Of a DNA stretch of 64,000 bases, positions 52,428-61,421 are shown one piece after another. The position numbers and the translations under genes were made by a program. The notes under the pieces were generated by a model. It did no database searches, was not told the origin of the DNA, and saw nothing but the letters and a program-made list of their open reading frames with translations. Numbering within the stretch: position 1 is the stretch's first letter; the number at the start of each line of letters is the position of its first letter. Origin of the DNA: Streptomyces olivochromogenes (GTDB taxonomy: Bacteria; Actinomycetota; Actinomycetes; Streptomycetales; Streptomycetaceae). The stretch is from positions 22,569 through 86,568 of the forward strand of contig NZ_KQ948480.1 of assembly GCF_001514115.1 (NCBI RefSeq). The letters are read 5' to 3'.

Positions 52428-54104
52428 ATGATCGAGGAGACGTCGCACGAGCGGTTAGAGCGGTCCACACGACGGAGGCACGCTGCCCCAAAGAAGGCGA
52501 AAGGCGAGGGCGGACTACTGCGTTCGTCTGCGCTGATGGCGGTGGGAACGGTGGTCTCGCGTGCCACCGGACTGATACGGCAGGTGCTGCAGGCCGCCGC
52601 GCTGGGCACCGGGCTGTTGGCCACCACCTACAACCAGGCCAACACGGTGCCGACCAGTTTGTACTTCCTGCTGATCGGCGGCGCATTGAACTCTGTCCTG
52701 GTCCCCCAACTCGTACGGGCCCGCGCGGAAGACCTCGACGGCGGCGCCGCCTTTGAACAACGCCTGGTCACCCTGGTGCTGTGCGTCCTCGGCGCGGGGA
52801 CCGCGCTGGCCACGTGGGCAGCCCCTGAGATCATCAGCGTCTACCAGCGCGACACACCCGCCACGCACGACGCGTTCGAGCTGACCGTGACCTTCGCCCG
52901 CTTCCTGCTTCCGCAGATCTTTCTCTACGGCGTGTTCAGCATCTTCGGCCAAGTCCTCAATGCCCGGAACCGGTTCGGCGCGATGATGTGGACCCCGGTC
53001 CTCAACAACCTCGTCCTGATCTCCATGTTCGGCCTCTACCTCGGCCTGATGACCGCCCCCGAACAGGTCTCGGACGTGACCGGCGCCCAGGTCAGACTGC
53101 TCGGGATCGGGACCACACTCGCTCTCGCCCTCCAGGCACTCGCCTTGATCCCCTACGCCCGCGCGGCCGGCTTCCGGTTCCGGCCGCGCTTCGACTGGCG
53201 CGGCACCGGACTGCGCAAGAGCGTGAACGCGGCCCGCTGGACCCTGCTGTTCGTGCTGGCCAACCTCGTGGCCAGCACAGTGGTCACCCGCCTGGCCTCC
53301 TCCGCCGACGCCGCTCTGCCTCGCGACGGCGTCGGCTACACCGCCTACAGCTACGCCCAGCAGATCTGGATGCTGCCCCAGTCGATCGTCACGGTCTCCC
53401 TCGTGACAGCCCTGCTCCCGCGCATGAGCCGGGCTGTGACGGAGCAGCGCGTCGACGACCTGCGCGCCGACCTGTCCCGCGCGCTGCGGATCAGCGGCGT
53501 CATCATCGTCCCTGCCGCCTTCTTCTTCCTCGCCTTCGGACCTCAGATCGCCCAGTTGCTGTTCGCCCACGGCGCCGCCGACACGGCAGCCACCGTCCCG
53601 CTGGGCCACATGCTGCAAGCCTTCGGCCTGGGACTGATCCCGTTCTCCGGCCAGTACCTCCTGCTGCGCGGCTTCTACGCCTTCGAAGACACCCGCACGC
53701 CGTTCCGGATGGCGGTGTGGATCAGCGGCATCAACATCGCTCTCGCCACAGCCTGCCACCTCCTGTTGCCCCCGCGCTGGGCGGTCACGGGGATGGCCGC
53801 CGCCTACGCCCTGTCCTACGCGATCGGCCTGCTGCTCACCGCCTTGCGCCTGCGGCGGCGCACGGAGGGGCTCCTCGACGGCCGGCGGATCTGTCGCACC
53901 TACACAAAACTGACCACAGCCGCCACCGTCGCCGGGGCTGCCGGGTGGCTCATCGCCCGCTCCTGCAGCCAGAGCATGACGTCGGTTTCTTTGGCGCCCG
54001 CCCTCTCGCTCGCTGCAGGCGGCATCGCGATGGTCCTGCTGTTCCTGCTCCTTGCGCGACTCCTGCGGATCGTGGAGCTGAGGAGCCTGCCGGGGCTGGG
54101 GTGA
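52428..54104 (+). CDS. murJ: MurJ/MviN-type lipid II flippase
   Basis: A 558-aa polytopic membrane protein of the MurJ (MOP exporter) family. The N-terminal tail is basic (HERLERSTRRRHAAPKKAKG), then SSALMAVGTVVSRATGLIRQ, the family signature, NQANTVPTSLYFLLIGGALN and SVLVPQLVRARAEDLDGG, FFFLAFGPQIAQLLFAHG and LLRGFYAFEDTRTPFRMAVW. MurJ flips lipid II for peptidoglycan synthesis. Unlike chromosomal murJ of Streptomyces it has no long cytoplasmic N-terminus or C-terminal extension. ATG 52428 lies 7 nt after TAGATT (leaderless). The gene sits alone between inverted repeat arrays, hence probably a mobile accessory copy. Confidence 0.88.
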   Translation: MIEETSHERLERSTRRRHAAPKKAKGEGGLLRSSALMAVGTVVSRATGLIRQVLQAAALGTGLLATTYNQANTVPTSLYFLLIGGALNSVLVPQLVRARAEDLDGGAAFEQRLVTLVLCVLGAGTALATWAAPEIISVYQRDTPATHDAFELTVTFARFLLPQIFLYGVFSIFGQVLNARNRFGAMMWTPVLNNLVLISMFGLYLGLMTAPEQVSDVTGAQVRLLGIGTTLALALQALALIPYARAAGFRFRPRFDWRGTGLRKSVNAARWTLLFVLANLVASTVVTRLASSADAALPRDGVGYTAYSYAQQIWMLPQSIVTVSLVTALLPRMSRAVTEQRVDDLRADLSRALRISGVIIVPAAFFFLAFGPQIAQLLFAHGAADTAATVPLGHMLQAFGLGLIPFSGQYLLLRGFYAFEDTRTPFRMAVWISGINIALATACHLLLPPRWAVTGMAAAYALSYAIGLLLTALRLRRRTEGLLDGRRICRTYTKLTTAATVAGAAGWLIARSCSQSMTSVSLAPALSLAAGGIAMVLLFLLLARLLRIVELRSLPGLG

Positions 54105-54137
54105 TCCTGGCAGCCACAAAGGCGACGTCGAGGCCCC

Positions 54138-54180
54138 AGTGGCCCAACTATCTCTGAGGAAAATGACCAACTGTCTTTGA
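54138..54180. repeat. Right terminal array, two inverted units
   Basis: GTGGCCCAACTATCTCTGAG (54138-54157) and AATGACCAACTGTCTTTGAG (54161-54180) are reverse-complement relatives of the left units (shared CCAACTATC..CT..GAG). A 12-bp GCCACAAAGGCG also occurs just inside both ends (52361 and 54114), in direct orientation. Confidence 0.6.
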
Positions 54181-54550
54181 GTACAGCCCGGTCACCAGCG
54201 GTCTTGCCACCGCCTCTGGCCAGTAGCTGGTTGGCCGATCGGACCGGGAGTATGGCGGGTCGGCCGACGCGGTGTCGCGAAGGGCGCGTCTAGCGTCGTT
54301 CGGACCGGCCACCGTGATCCAGGGGGATGTTCGATGGAGCAACGAGGGACGACCGGAGCGCACGCCGACGCCGACGCCGAGGCCGTGGCCGGAGGGACCA
54401 CGGAGTTCGAGCCGGACGTTGTTGACCTCCTCTTGGAGACACTGCGGCGAGCGGTCAGGAGCGAATTGCCGGACGCGGGGACGGACACCCTGCTGGGCGC
54501 GCTCGTGATGGGGGGACACGGAGGCAGGTGCGGCGATCGCCCCGGGGAGA
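54181..54550. other. Region without assignable gene
   Basis: A frame from ATG 54334 (VVDLLLETLRRAVRSELPDA) has some coding character but no recognised family and runs into the XRE remnant in another frame. Nothing else seen. Confidence 0.35.
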
Positions 54551-55058
54551 CGCTTCTCCGCCGAGGGGTCCCGGCACCTACACAGCCTCGCTACCGCCGC
54601 ACGCACGCCCAGCCGCCTGCCTCGCTCGTACAAGCCGGAGGAAGTCCCGGACACCACACAGCGGTTGCTGCACACCATGACCTCGCCCGCTCTGGCCGTC
54701 GGCCGTTTCCTGGACGTGCTTGCCTGGAACCCGCTAGGCGGTGCCCTGCTGGGCGAGTTCACCCGACAGCCGCTGAGGGAGCGGAACCTGCTGGCTCTGT
54801 TCCTTCACCCTGAGGCCGACCGGACCTGCCCGAACCGGGCGGCCACCGTAGCCGAACTGATCGGGATGCTGCGTACGCAGGTCGCCGCTGATCCCGGCCA
54901 CCCGCGCGCGGTCGAGCTGGTGGGTGAACTCGCCGTCCGCGGCGACGAGTTCGCAGCCGGGCAACTCCGGCCCCGCTCTCATGGTGTGCACCACCGTCGA
55001 AGGCAGTCCCGACGCCGAACGGCTCCAACGGCTCGCCGACCTGTTGGACACCCCTTGA
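54551..55058 (+). pseudogene. XRE/MmyB regulator remnant with internal deletion
   Basis: RRFSAEGSRHLHSLATAART and RSYKPEEVPDTTQRLLHTMT continue into SPALAVGRFLDVLAWNPLGG, RTCPNRAATVAELIGMLRTQ and VAADPGHPRAVELVGELAVR. These belong to the post-HTH and MmyB domain of Streptomyces XRE regulators. After GDEFAAG about 35 residues are missing and the frame changes; the tail MVCTTVEGSPDAERLQRLAD ends at 55058. The DNA-binding domain is absent. Confidence 0.6.
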
Positions 55059-55067
55059 CCCACCACG

Positions 55068-55292
55068 GAATCCAATCCTGCGATCGCGGTACTGGCCGCC
55101 CTCGGCTGTGTCATCGTGCTGTTCCCCGGGGGCTGGGACGCCTCACCGCTCGGAGTCGAGACGACCGGGCCGATCATGAGTCTCATCCTGATCTTCCTCC
55201 TGGGCGTCGTGTTCGGCCTCGCCATGGAGTACGAGGTCTTTCTGATCTCCCGTCTCCGGGAGGCATACGTCCATTCACCCGTACTCGGATGA
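55068..55292 (+). pseudogene. MMPL transporter C-terminal remnant
   Basis: ESNPAIAVLAALGCVIVLFP, LGVETTGPIMSLILIFLLGV and VFGLAMEYEVFLISRLREAY end at TGA 55290. This is the FGLxMDYxVFLxSRxRE region of an MMPL pump, with Glu in place of the usual Asp in AMEY. Only 74 codons remain; they directly follow the XRE remnant. Confidence 0.6.
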
Positions 55293-55894
55293 GTCCGCCG
55301 ACTCGGCCAAGTCTCCGAGCCAGCGGCACCGTAGGCACGGAGACATCTGCCTGATCCACAGCCGCCCGTGCCGTCGGCACCGAAGCTGCCGGACCATCCG
55401 GTCCCGAAAGGGAGAATCGGACAGCAACTCACGTACCGCCCTCATAGAGCCGGACAACTCTCTGGAACACCTGACCTGCTGCTTCTCTGATTTGAGGCCC
55501 TCTGAGCTGGTACGCCGCAAGCTGGTCCGGACACACATCAATTGCTCTCGGACGCGGTATGAAGCAGCGACCGGGGAGGGCTTTCGGGGGCCTCCGCCAT
55601 GCCGGTGGGCGAGCGAGAGCGTGTGCCCCACCCGGCGACCGGTAGGTGTGAGGGCTTACGGCTCGGCCCTGGTTGCGGCGTTGATCCATCACCGGTGGTG
55701 ACGGTGACGAAGTCCGACTCCTGAATGGTCAAAGGGTGGCAGGGGCGGAGCGCGTGCCCTCTGGGCCCGCACCGGCCACCGTGACCGACCGTTGGCCAGC
55801 GGTGGAGCAGCAGGACCTCGGTCATTGGTCCGCCGGTGACACCTGGCTCAAGCACGAGAGCTGGGGGTGTAGCTGGGGCTCCCAGGGGTTGCAC
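55293..55894. other. Region without intact gene, repeat copy inside
   Basis: 55402-55445 duplicates 40311-40355. The rest shows no convincing reading frame on either strand. Confidence 0.4.
55402..55445. repeat. Dispersed repeat, copy 2
   Basis: TCCCGAAAGGGAGA, then CAACTCACGTACCGCCCTCA, same orientation as the copy at 40311-40355. Confidence 0.5.
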
Positions 55895-56174
55895 CGCCGC
55901 GACGCGGCCAAGGAAGTCCTGTTCCGGCTGATGCACCCCGAGAGCACCATCGGACGCCGTCGGGTTCGTCATCCTTCCTCACCGCTGGGTCGTCGAGGGG
56001 TCCCTGGCCTGGATCATGCACGTCCGCCGACACACACGCGACTACGAACGGCTCGTCCAGCACTCCGAATCGCTGGTCACCCGGGCCGCCATCACACTCA
56101 TGACCAGGCGAATCACCCGCCGAAGCTCCCGCAGGAGCGAACAGTCGGCATCCCGCGAAGCCGACCGGGACTGA
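55895..56174 (+). pseudogene. IS5-family transposase remnant (3' end)
   Basis: RRDAAKEVLFRLMHPESTIG is followed, after a deletion and frame change, by VGFVILPHRWVVEGSLAWIM and HVRRHTRDYERLVQHSESLV, then a tail ending at TGA 56172-56174. This is the C-terminal catalytic Glu region of an IS5 transposase different from the one at 2505-2965. The middle of the gene is deleted. Confidence 0.7.
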
Positions 56175-56516
56175 TCATTCTCAAGGTCAGGGCCATCACC
56201 CTGGCTTTGACGCGGCCTGAATCGCCGCCTGAGCCGGCAAGGCTGCTCGGCGCTATCGGCTCTATCCGCGCTGTCGGCGATGCTCGATGCCTGCTCTGGG
56301 TGACGCAGCGAGCCGTTCGGCCGCAGAGCTCTGCCTGGTCGGTGTCGGCAGGCTCCCGGCCGACGCCGTCTGATGGCGTGCTCGCCTCGACTGCGGATTC
56401 TGCTGTGCGCCGAGGTTGCCCTGACGGTGACTGTGCTGATGCCGACCGGGCTTGCCTGCGTGGAGGGGTGGGCTCCTCCTGGCAGGAGGAGCCCACTTCG
56501 GGGGATGTGCCAGGGG
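56175..56516. other. Intergenic, terminator for the ABC operon
   Basis: No gene recognised; contains the hairpin at 56469-56495. Confidence 0.45.
56469..56495 (-). terminator. Terminator of the PadR-ABC operon
   Basis: TGGGCTCCTCCT (56469-56480) and AGGAGGAGCCCA (56484-56495) pair perfectly over 12 bp with a 3-nt loop, 22 bp downstream of the permease stop. Confidence 0.7.
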
Positions 56517-58862
56517 TTATTCCGTGCGCAGGCCTTCCGGGCGCATCATCCGCAGCAGCGGCGGCAGGCTGAGCAGCGTGACCACGCCGACCACGGCCGC
56601 GCCCACGCCGGTCATGGTCAGGACGCTCGCCCAGTCCATGGCCACCGGTGTACGGGTCATCTTCAGCAGCGCCGAGCCGAGGGTGATACCCACCGTTGTG
56701 GCCAGTACGAGGCCGAGTCCGACCGGGAGGGCCGTCTGCCACAGTACCGACAGGGTCAGCGTGCGGCGCCGGGTGCCGAAGGCGACCAGTGCGGAGAGCA
56801 GCTTCCTGCGCTCGCGCAGCTGCTCCAGCTGGGAGACCAGCAGACTCGCGCCGATGAGTGCCAGCACGAAGGCGGAGCCGACGAACAGGCCGGTGCGGAT
56901 GGAGGTGTACTTGACGTCCTCCTGGGTCGCCGACCAACTGTAGGTTTGTGCCAGGGGGTCGATGCGGGCGACGACGTTGCGTATGTACTCCCGTGAGTCC
57001 GGCACCGACGGGTCCAGACGCAGGTAGACACCGTCCGAGAACACCGCGGGCGCGGCCTTGGCGGGCAGGGCGGCGGGGGTGACCAGCAAACTGGTGTAGT
57101 CCTGCAGTGAGTCCTTGCGCGCGTTCACCTCCCGAATGTTTGCCGGAACGGTCCAGGGCACCTCGAGGCGGCGTTCGGCGCCGTCGTACGACGGGTCGAT
57201 GTAGAGCTGCCGACCGGGCTTCACCAGGGCGATCTCGGATGCGTTGCTGGGGTCCGAGTAGCCGCTCCGCGTTCGCGTGACAAACACGTCACCGTCCTTG
57301 CAGGAGGGCAATGTGGCGAGTTCGCGCAGGGCGGCGCAGTTACCCACGGTCAGGCCGTTGCTGTTCTCCGGGTTGCGACGTGCGTCCCCGTACTGGGAGC
57401 GGGCCAGGGCCACCGCGGCCCGGACCCCCTTGGTGCCGGTGAATTCGCGCTCGATGCCGGGCAGCGGCTTGGGGCCGCTGAAGTCGACCTGCATCTGGAC
57501 CCGGCTGGGGTCCTTGCCGGTGTTCTTGGTGTATTGGCTCTGCGTTCCCGTGAAGAGCATCTGCAGCGCGATGGCCCCGGCCACCGCCACGGCGATGCCG
57601 TTGACCATGCGGGCGGCAGTGCCGCTACTCAACTGCAGTCGTCGCACGGCCAGCTGCCAGGACAGCGGGCCCTTGCCGAGCCGGACGACGACCGCCTCCA
57701 CGACCCAGGGCAGCAGGGCGGTGATGCCGATCAGCAACATCAGGACGCCGCCGATGACGAGGTACTGGTTGAAGTTTCCGTTCTTGTGGCCTTGGCCGAT
57801 CATCGGGTAGAGCATCGCGAGGCCGGCCAGAGTCGGCAGCAGCCGCCACCACAGCCGGCGGCGGCTCTGCTTGGCAGCACGCACGACACCGAGGGGTTCG
57901 ACGACCACGCCGCGCATCGCGAGCAGCGTGACCAGCACAGAGGCGACCGGCACCGCCACCGCGACCAGCGCGGCAAGCGCGGGAGTGGGGTCGAGGTAGC
58001 TGGGCCAGACGCTCACGCCCAGCAACTCGCCGGTGCCCAGCTTCTGGCGGCCGAGCAAGAAGAAGCCGGTGCCCACGGCCAGGCCGAGCAGGGCTCCGGC
58101 CAGCGCCTCGCCCGCTGCGATCCGCCGGGTCATCCCCCGGTCGGAGCCGACCAGGCGCAGCGCGGCCAGGCGGCGGTCGCGGCGTTCGCCGCCGAAGCGG
58201 ACGGCAGCGGCGATGAACACGGCGACCGGCGTCAGCAGCACCACGAACACGACCAAGACCATGAGCAGCAGCACCGGGTCGCTCTTCTCGGGCGTCGCGT
58301 CCGGTTTGCCGAACTTGGCCAGCCGCGTCACCAGGGAGGAGTCCGTGAGCTTCAACCCCGAGGCGCCCGCGTAGTAAGCCAGTTCGTGCGAGCCGATCAG
58401 CCCGCTCTCGCCGATCGTGCCGGTGATCTTGTACGGCAGGCGCTCCCGCAGCAGTTTCGCGTCGTCCGAGTCCAGCAGGTCCTTGAGCGCGGGGGAGACC
58501 ACCATCTCGCCCTTACCCGGGAAGCGGTCGACCCCCGGGGGCAGCGGCGCCCGCCTGCCCTCGGGTTCGACGAACCGGCCCTGGATGTCGTCGTCGTGCC
58601 AGGTGGTGTCGGCATCGGCGATCAGGAGAGTGTTGTCGGCCTTGGGCGGGACCGTCTGGGAGTACGTGTTGGCGTAGCGGGCGTCCTCCACCTTGCTGCG
58701 GGAGGTGAACACGTTGGGCATCGCGGTGCACAACAGGAGCAGGGCCACGCCGAGGCCGACGCCGACCGCTGTCAGCGTCATTCGGACCCAGCCCTCGCGG
58801 CCGCCGGTGACGGCGAACCGGGCTCCCATGGTCAGGTCTCTGGACCACTGGCGCGGACTCAT
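56517..58862 (-). CDS. FtsX-like ABC transporter permease
   Basis: A 781-aa permease with the duplicated MacB/FtsX layout. An N-terminal helix (MTLTAVGVGLGVALLLLCTA) is followed by an extracytoplasmic domain, a block of helices including VLLLMVLVVFVVLLTPVAVF, AGEALAGALLGLAVGTGFFL and a central pair. A second large external domain comes next, and final helices TGLFVGSAFVLALIGASLLV and VGLGLVLATTVGITLGSALL. It forms an exporter or mechanotransducing complex with the ATPase upstream, which overlaps it by 4 bp (ATGA). Confidence 0.9.
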   Translation of the reverse strand: MSPRQWSRDLTMGARFAVTGGREGWVRMTLTAVGVGLGVALLLLCTAMPNVFTSRSKVEDARYANTYSQTVPPKADNTLLIADADTTWHDDDIQGRFVEPEGRRAPLPPGVDRFPGKGEMVVSPALKDLLDSDDAKLLRERLPYKITGTIGESGLIGSHELAYYAGASGLKLTDSSLVTRLAKFGKPDATPEKSDPVLLLMVLVVFVVLLTPVAVFIAAAVRFGGERRDRRLAALRLVGSDRGMTRRIAAGEALAGALLGLAVGTGFFLLGRQKLGTGELLGVSVWPSYLDPTPALAALVAVAVPVASVLVTLLAMRGVVVEPLGVVRAAKQSRRRLWWRLLPTLAGLAMLYPMIGQGHKNGNFNQYLVIGGVLMLLIGITALLPWVVEAVVVRLGKGPLSWQLAVRRLQLSSGTAARMVNGIAVAVAGAIALQMLFTGTQSQYTKNTGKDPSRVQMQVDFSGPKPLPGIEREFTGTKGVRAAVALARSQYGDARRNPENSNGLTVGNCAALRELATLPSCKDGDVFVTRTRSGYSDPSNASEIALVKPGRQLYIDPSYDGAERRLEVPWTVPANIREVNARKDSLQDYTSLLVTPAALPAKAAPAVFSDGVYLRLDPSVPDSREYIRNVVARIDPLAQTYSWSATQEDVKYTSIRTGLFVGSAFVLALIGASLLVSQLEQLRERRKLLSALVAFGTRRRTLTLSVLWQTALPVGLGLVLATTVGITLGSALLKMTRTPVAMDWASVLTMTGVGAAVVGVVTLLSLPPLLRMMRPEGLRTE

Positions 58863-59551
58863 ATGGCGCGCTCCATGTCCCGGGACTTGCCGTCGCGTAC
58901 GACGATCTCGCGGTCGGAGTAGGCGGCCACCCGTGTCTCGTGGGTGACGAGGACGACGGCGGCGTTGGTGGAGCGGGCCGCGTCGGTGAGCAGTTTCATC
59001 ACGCGCTCGCCGTTGTAGGAGTCGAGCGCGCCGGTCGGTTCGTCGGCGAACAGCACCCGGGGGCTGGTGACCAGCGCGCGGGCCACGGCGACGCGCTGGC
59101 CCTGGCCGCCGGAGACCTCGCCGGGCCGCTTGCCCTTCAGGTCGTCGACCTCCAGGCGTTCCATCCAGCCGAGCGCCGCCCGCTCGGCTTCCTTGCGGGA
59201 GGTGCCGTTCAGCCTGAGCGGCAGGGCGACGTTCTCCACGCAGGTCAGTTCCGGAACGAGCTGCCCGAACTGGAACACGAAGCCGAACTCGGAGCGGCGT
59301 AAAGCGCTGCGCTGGGCGTCGCTCATCGTCGTCACCTCGCGCCCGTTGTAGGTGATCGACCCGGAGTCGGGCGGCAGGATGGCCGCGAGGCAGTGCAGCA
59401 GCGTCGATTTGCCGGAGCCTGAGGGGCCCATGACGGCGACGACCTCGCCGGGGTGGATGGAGAACTCGGCGCCGTCGAGGGCATGGGTGTGCCCATAGGT
59501 CTTGCGCAGGTCCTGCGCGGTGAGCAGGGAACCAGGGGGAGAAGTCGTCAT
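58859..59551 (-). CDS. ABC transporter ATP-binding protein (LolD/MacB type)
   Basis: A 230-aa ATPase: Walker A MGPSGSGKSTLLH near residue 38, Q-loop FVFQFGQLVPELTCVENV, signature EVSGGQGQRVAVARALVT, Walker B RVLFADEPTGALDS and H-loop VLVTHETRVA. It powers the FtsX-like permease. It overlaps both neighbours by 4 bp, so PadR, ATPase and permease are translated as one unit. Confidence 0.95.
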   Translation of the reverse strand: MTTSPPGSLLTAQDLRKTYGHTHALDGAEFSIHPGEVVAVMGPSGSGKSTLLHCLAAILPPDSGSITYNGREVTTMSDAQRSALRRSEFGFVFQFGQLVPELTCVENVALPLRLNGTSRKEAERAALGWMERLEVDDLKGKRPGEVSGGQGQRVAVARALVTSPRVLFADEPTGALDSYNGERVMKLLTDAARSTNAAVVLVTHETRVAAYSDREIVVRDGKSRDMERAI

Positions 59552-60072
59552 CGGGCTACGGCCTCACGGAGTTTGTCGAGTCGGGCGGCGGTCAGCTCAA
59601 GCCAGCGCAGATCCGCTTCCAGGTGGAAGAGGGCGTGGTCGCAGATCAGCTGGTCCGCCAGATCGCCCTTGCGCTTGCGGTCGGTCAGGATGCGCATGCT
59701 GCGCAGGTGCTCGGAGCGTTGGGTGTCCAGGATGTCGGCGGCGTCCCGGTGGGTGAGCAGCGCGAGGACGACTTTGGTGTAGAGGGCTGACTGGAGGTAC
59801 TCCTCCGGCTTCTGCGGGGTCGCGAGCCACTGCTCTACGTCGGTGATGCCGGCGTCGGTGATCGCGTAGCGCTTGCGCTCCGGGCCGCCGCCGGCCTCGA
59901 TGCCGTCGACCTCGACGAGGCCGTTCTTCAGCAGCCGGGACATCGTCGAGTAGACCTGGCCGTAGTGCAGCGGCCGGTCGTGACCGAACTTCTCGTCAAA
60001 GGCCCGCTTCAGGTCGTAACCGTGTCGCGGGCCGGACTCCAGGATCCCCAAAAGGGTGTGACCGATGGACAT
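59548..60072 (-). CDS. PadR-family regulator
   Basis: A 174-aa PadR regulator: MSIGHTLLGILESGPRHGYD, KRAFDEKFGHDRPLHYGQVY and STMSRLLKNGLVEVDGIEAG make the winged helix. The C-terminal helix (LEADLRWLELTAARLDKLRE) is the Vir_C-type dimerisation arm. ATG 60072 chosen; TAGAGT 7 nt upstream suggests a leaderless transcript, and GTG 60081 is an alternative. It overlaps the ABC ATPase gene and most likely represses its own operon. Confidence 0.92.
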   Translation of the reverse strand: MSIGHTLLGILESGPRHGYDLKRAFDEKFGHDRPLHYGQVYSTMSRLLKNGLVEVDGIEAGGGPERKRYAITDAGITDVEQWLATPQKPEEYLQSALYTKVVLALLTHRDAADILDTQRSEHLRSMRILTDRKRKGDLADQLICDHALFHLEADLRWLELTAARLDKLREAVAR

Positions 60073-60092
60073 GACCCGCACTCTACACGCGA

Positions 60093-60113
60093 TGTATACG
60101 CGGCGTGTATACG
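60093..60113. promoter_or_regulatory. PadR operator candidate, two TGTATACG boxes
   Basis: TGTATACG at 60093-60100 and 60106-60113, 13 bp apart, lie just upstream of the padR start. They are enclosed by an outer inverted pair CTACAC (about 60083) and GTGTAG (about 60119). TATAC-type palindromes are the usual PadR targets. Confidence 0.6.
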
Positions 60114-60129
60114 CCGAGTGTGTAGTTCA

Positions 60130-60869
60130 CGGCGAGGGTGTACGACAGTGCAGGTGAGGGAGCCGGGAATTCCGATCGTCACGGTTCGGAAACAGGCAGT
60201 CAGCTGCCTCGACTGTTCATGACCCGCTTCGAACAGCTGTAGGTCGACCGGCGAGGCGCCCGGCCGGCCGGGCGGAGAGGGGCGGTCCGAGCCTTGGCAC
60301 CGTCACGGCTGTCTCCTCGGAGACCATGTCAAACCCGCCGACCAGGCCGCCCGCGACTCGGTGAGGTCGTCCGGGCTGTCGAAGGTGGGGTTGGGGCCCG
60401 GCCACGCTGTTCAGATGCGCTCGTGCGGGGAGACGTGGGATCTGGGTTCGTAGACGGTACCGTCGCGGAGCAGCGCGAACAGTATGTTGTTCACGTTGGT
60501 TCATGTCTCCCCCGGGCCCAGGGGCGGAGGAGCCGTCGGCAGGCTGTCCGCCGGACTCGTAGATCCGTCGCTCGCGGAGGTGCTCCTCAAGTAGGCGAGC
60601 ACGTCGGCTGGTTCGGCGGCCCGGAGGACACGCCGTTCCTGGACGCCTCGAGCTGCTGCACAGCCGGACCAGCAGGGCGAGTTCCACACTGCCGGTGCTG
60701 CTGTGCGCGGTGTGGGTCGCCAGGGCCAGAGTGATGAGCCGCTCCGTGGGGGACAACCCGCGCGACGCGGCCAGTGGGGACGGGATGCAGGGCCCAGTGA
60801 GCCGCGCGGGCTCGGCCGCTGCGGCCGGACGTCTGGGCCTGCATGGCCGCATCGAGCAGGTGGGCCTCC
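60130..60869. other. Region of decayed sequence
   Basis: No intact gene. A minus-strand scrap at 60411-60498 (NVNNILFALLRDGTVYEPRS) resembles the C-terminal end of IS110-type transposases. Other open frames look like noise. Confidence 0.35.
60411..60498 (-). pseudogene. Possible IS110 transposase tail
   Basis: Reads NVNNILFALLRDGTVYEPRS up to TGA at 60411. The pattern LxALLRD.T.Y.P is typical of the last residues of IS110/IS116 transposases. Only 28 codons, so weak support. Confidence 0.25.
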
Positions 60870-61240
60870 ATGGTCTTTCCCGCGGAGACCGCTGACGTCC
60901 GTGCCCGGATCATCTGCACCGGCGGTGCGGTCGCCACCGAGTACCTGTCTGAAGAACACTTCCGCAAAGCCCAGTTCGTCCAACGCAACCGCCTCCAGGC
61001 CGCGCTCGCGGACATCGTCGTCGCAGCCGAGGGCAAGCGTGCCGGCGAAACAGCTCACACCGTCCGCTTCGTCGGCGCCTACCGTCGTCCTGTCATCGGT
61101 TTCACCTGGCTAGGCGCCGGTGACCTGACTGCCCCTCATCGGGGAAGAGCCCACCGGTCAGCTGACCGACATCTTCTCCGCAGCCGGACGCCGCTCCTTT
61201 GACACGCTGTGCCGCAGCATCGCCCATGCCGTGCCACCTC
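60870..61240 (+). pseudogene. DprA/SMF-like remnant
   Basis: VFPAETADVRARIICTGGAV, ATEYLSEEHFRKAQFVQRNR and LQAALADIVVAAEGKRAGET, then AHTVRFVGAYRRPVIGFTW. This is the second half of the Rossmann fold of DNA-processing protein A: G.AIATEYL and F..RNR.QAALAD are the signature. After GAGDL the frame shifts by one and continues IGEEPTGQLTDIFSAAGRRS. The N-terminal half is missing. Confidence 0.65.
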
Positions 61241-61421
61241 CATCCACGCATGTGAGCAAGACCGACCGTCATCGGCCCCGCCCGGCAGACGAGGATGCGC
61301 AGGTGCCAGCCCGGGCGACGAGAACGCGCCAGGCATGGACCCTGCCGATGGGCCGGCGACCGGCTGCCAGTATGGGAACGACGATGAACGTCACTGGTTC
61401 AGCAAGAGAAGGGCCTTTCGG

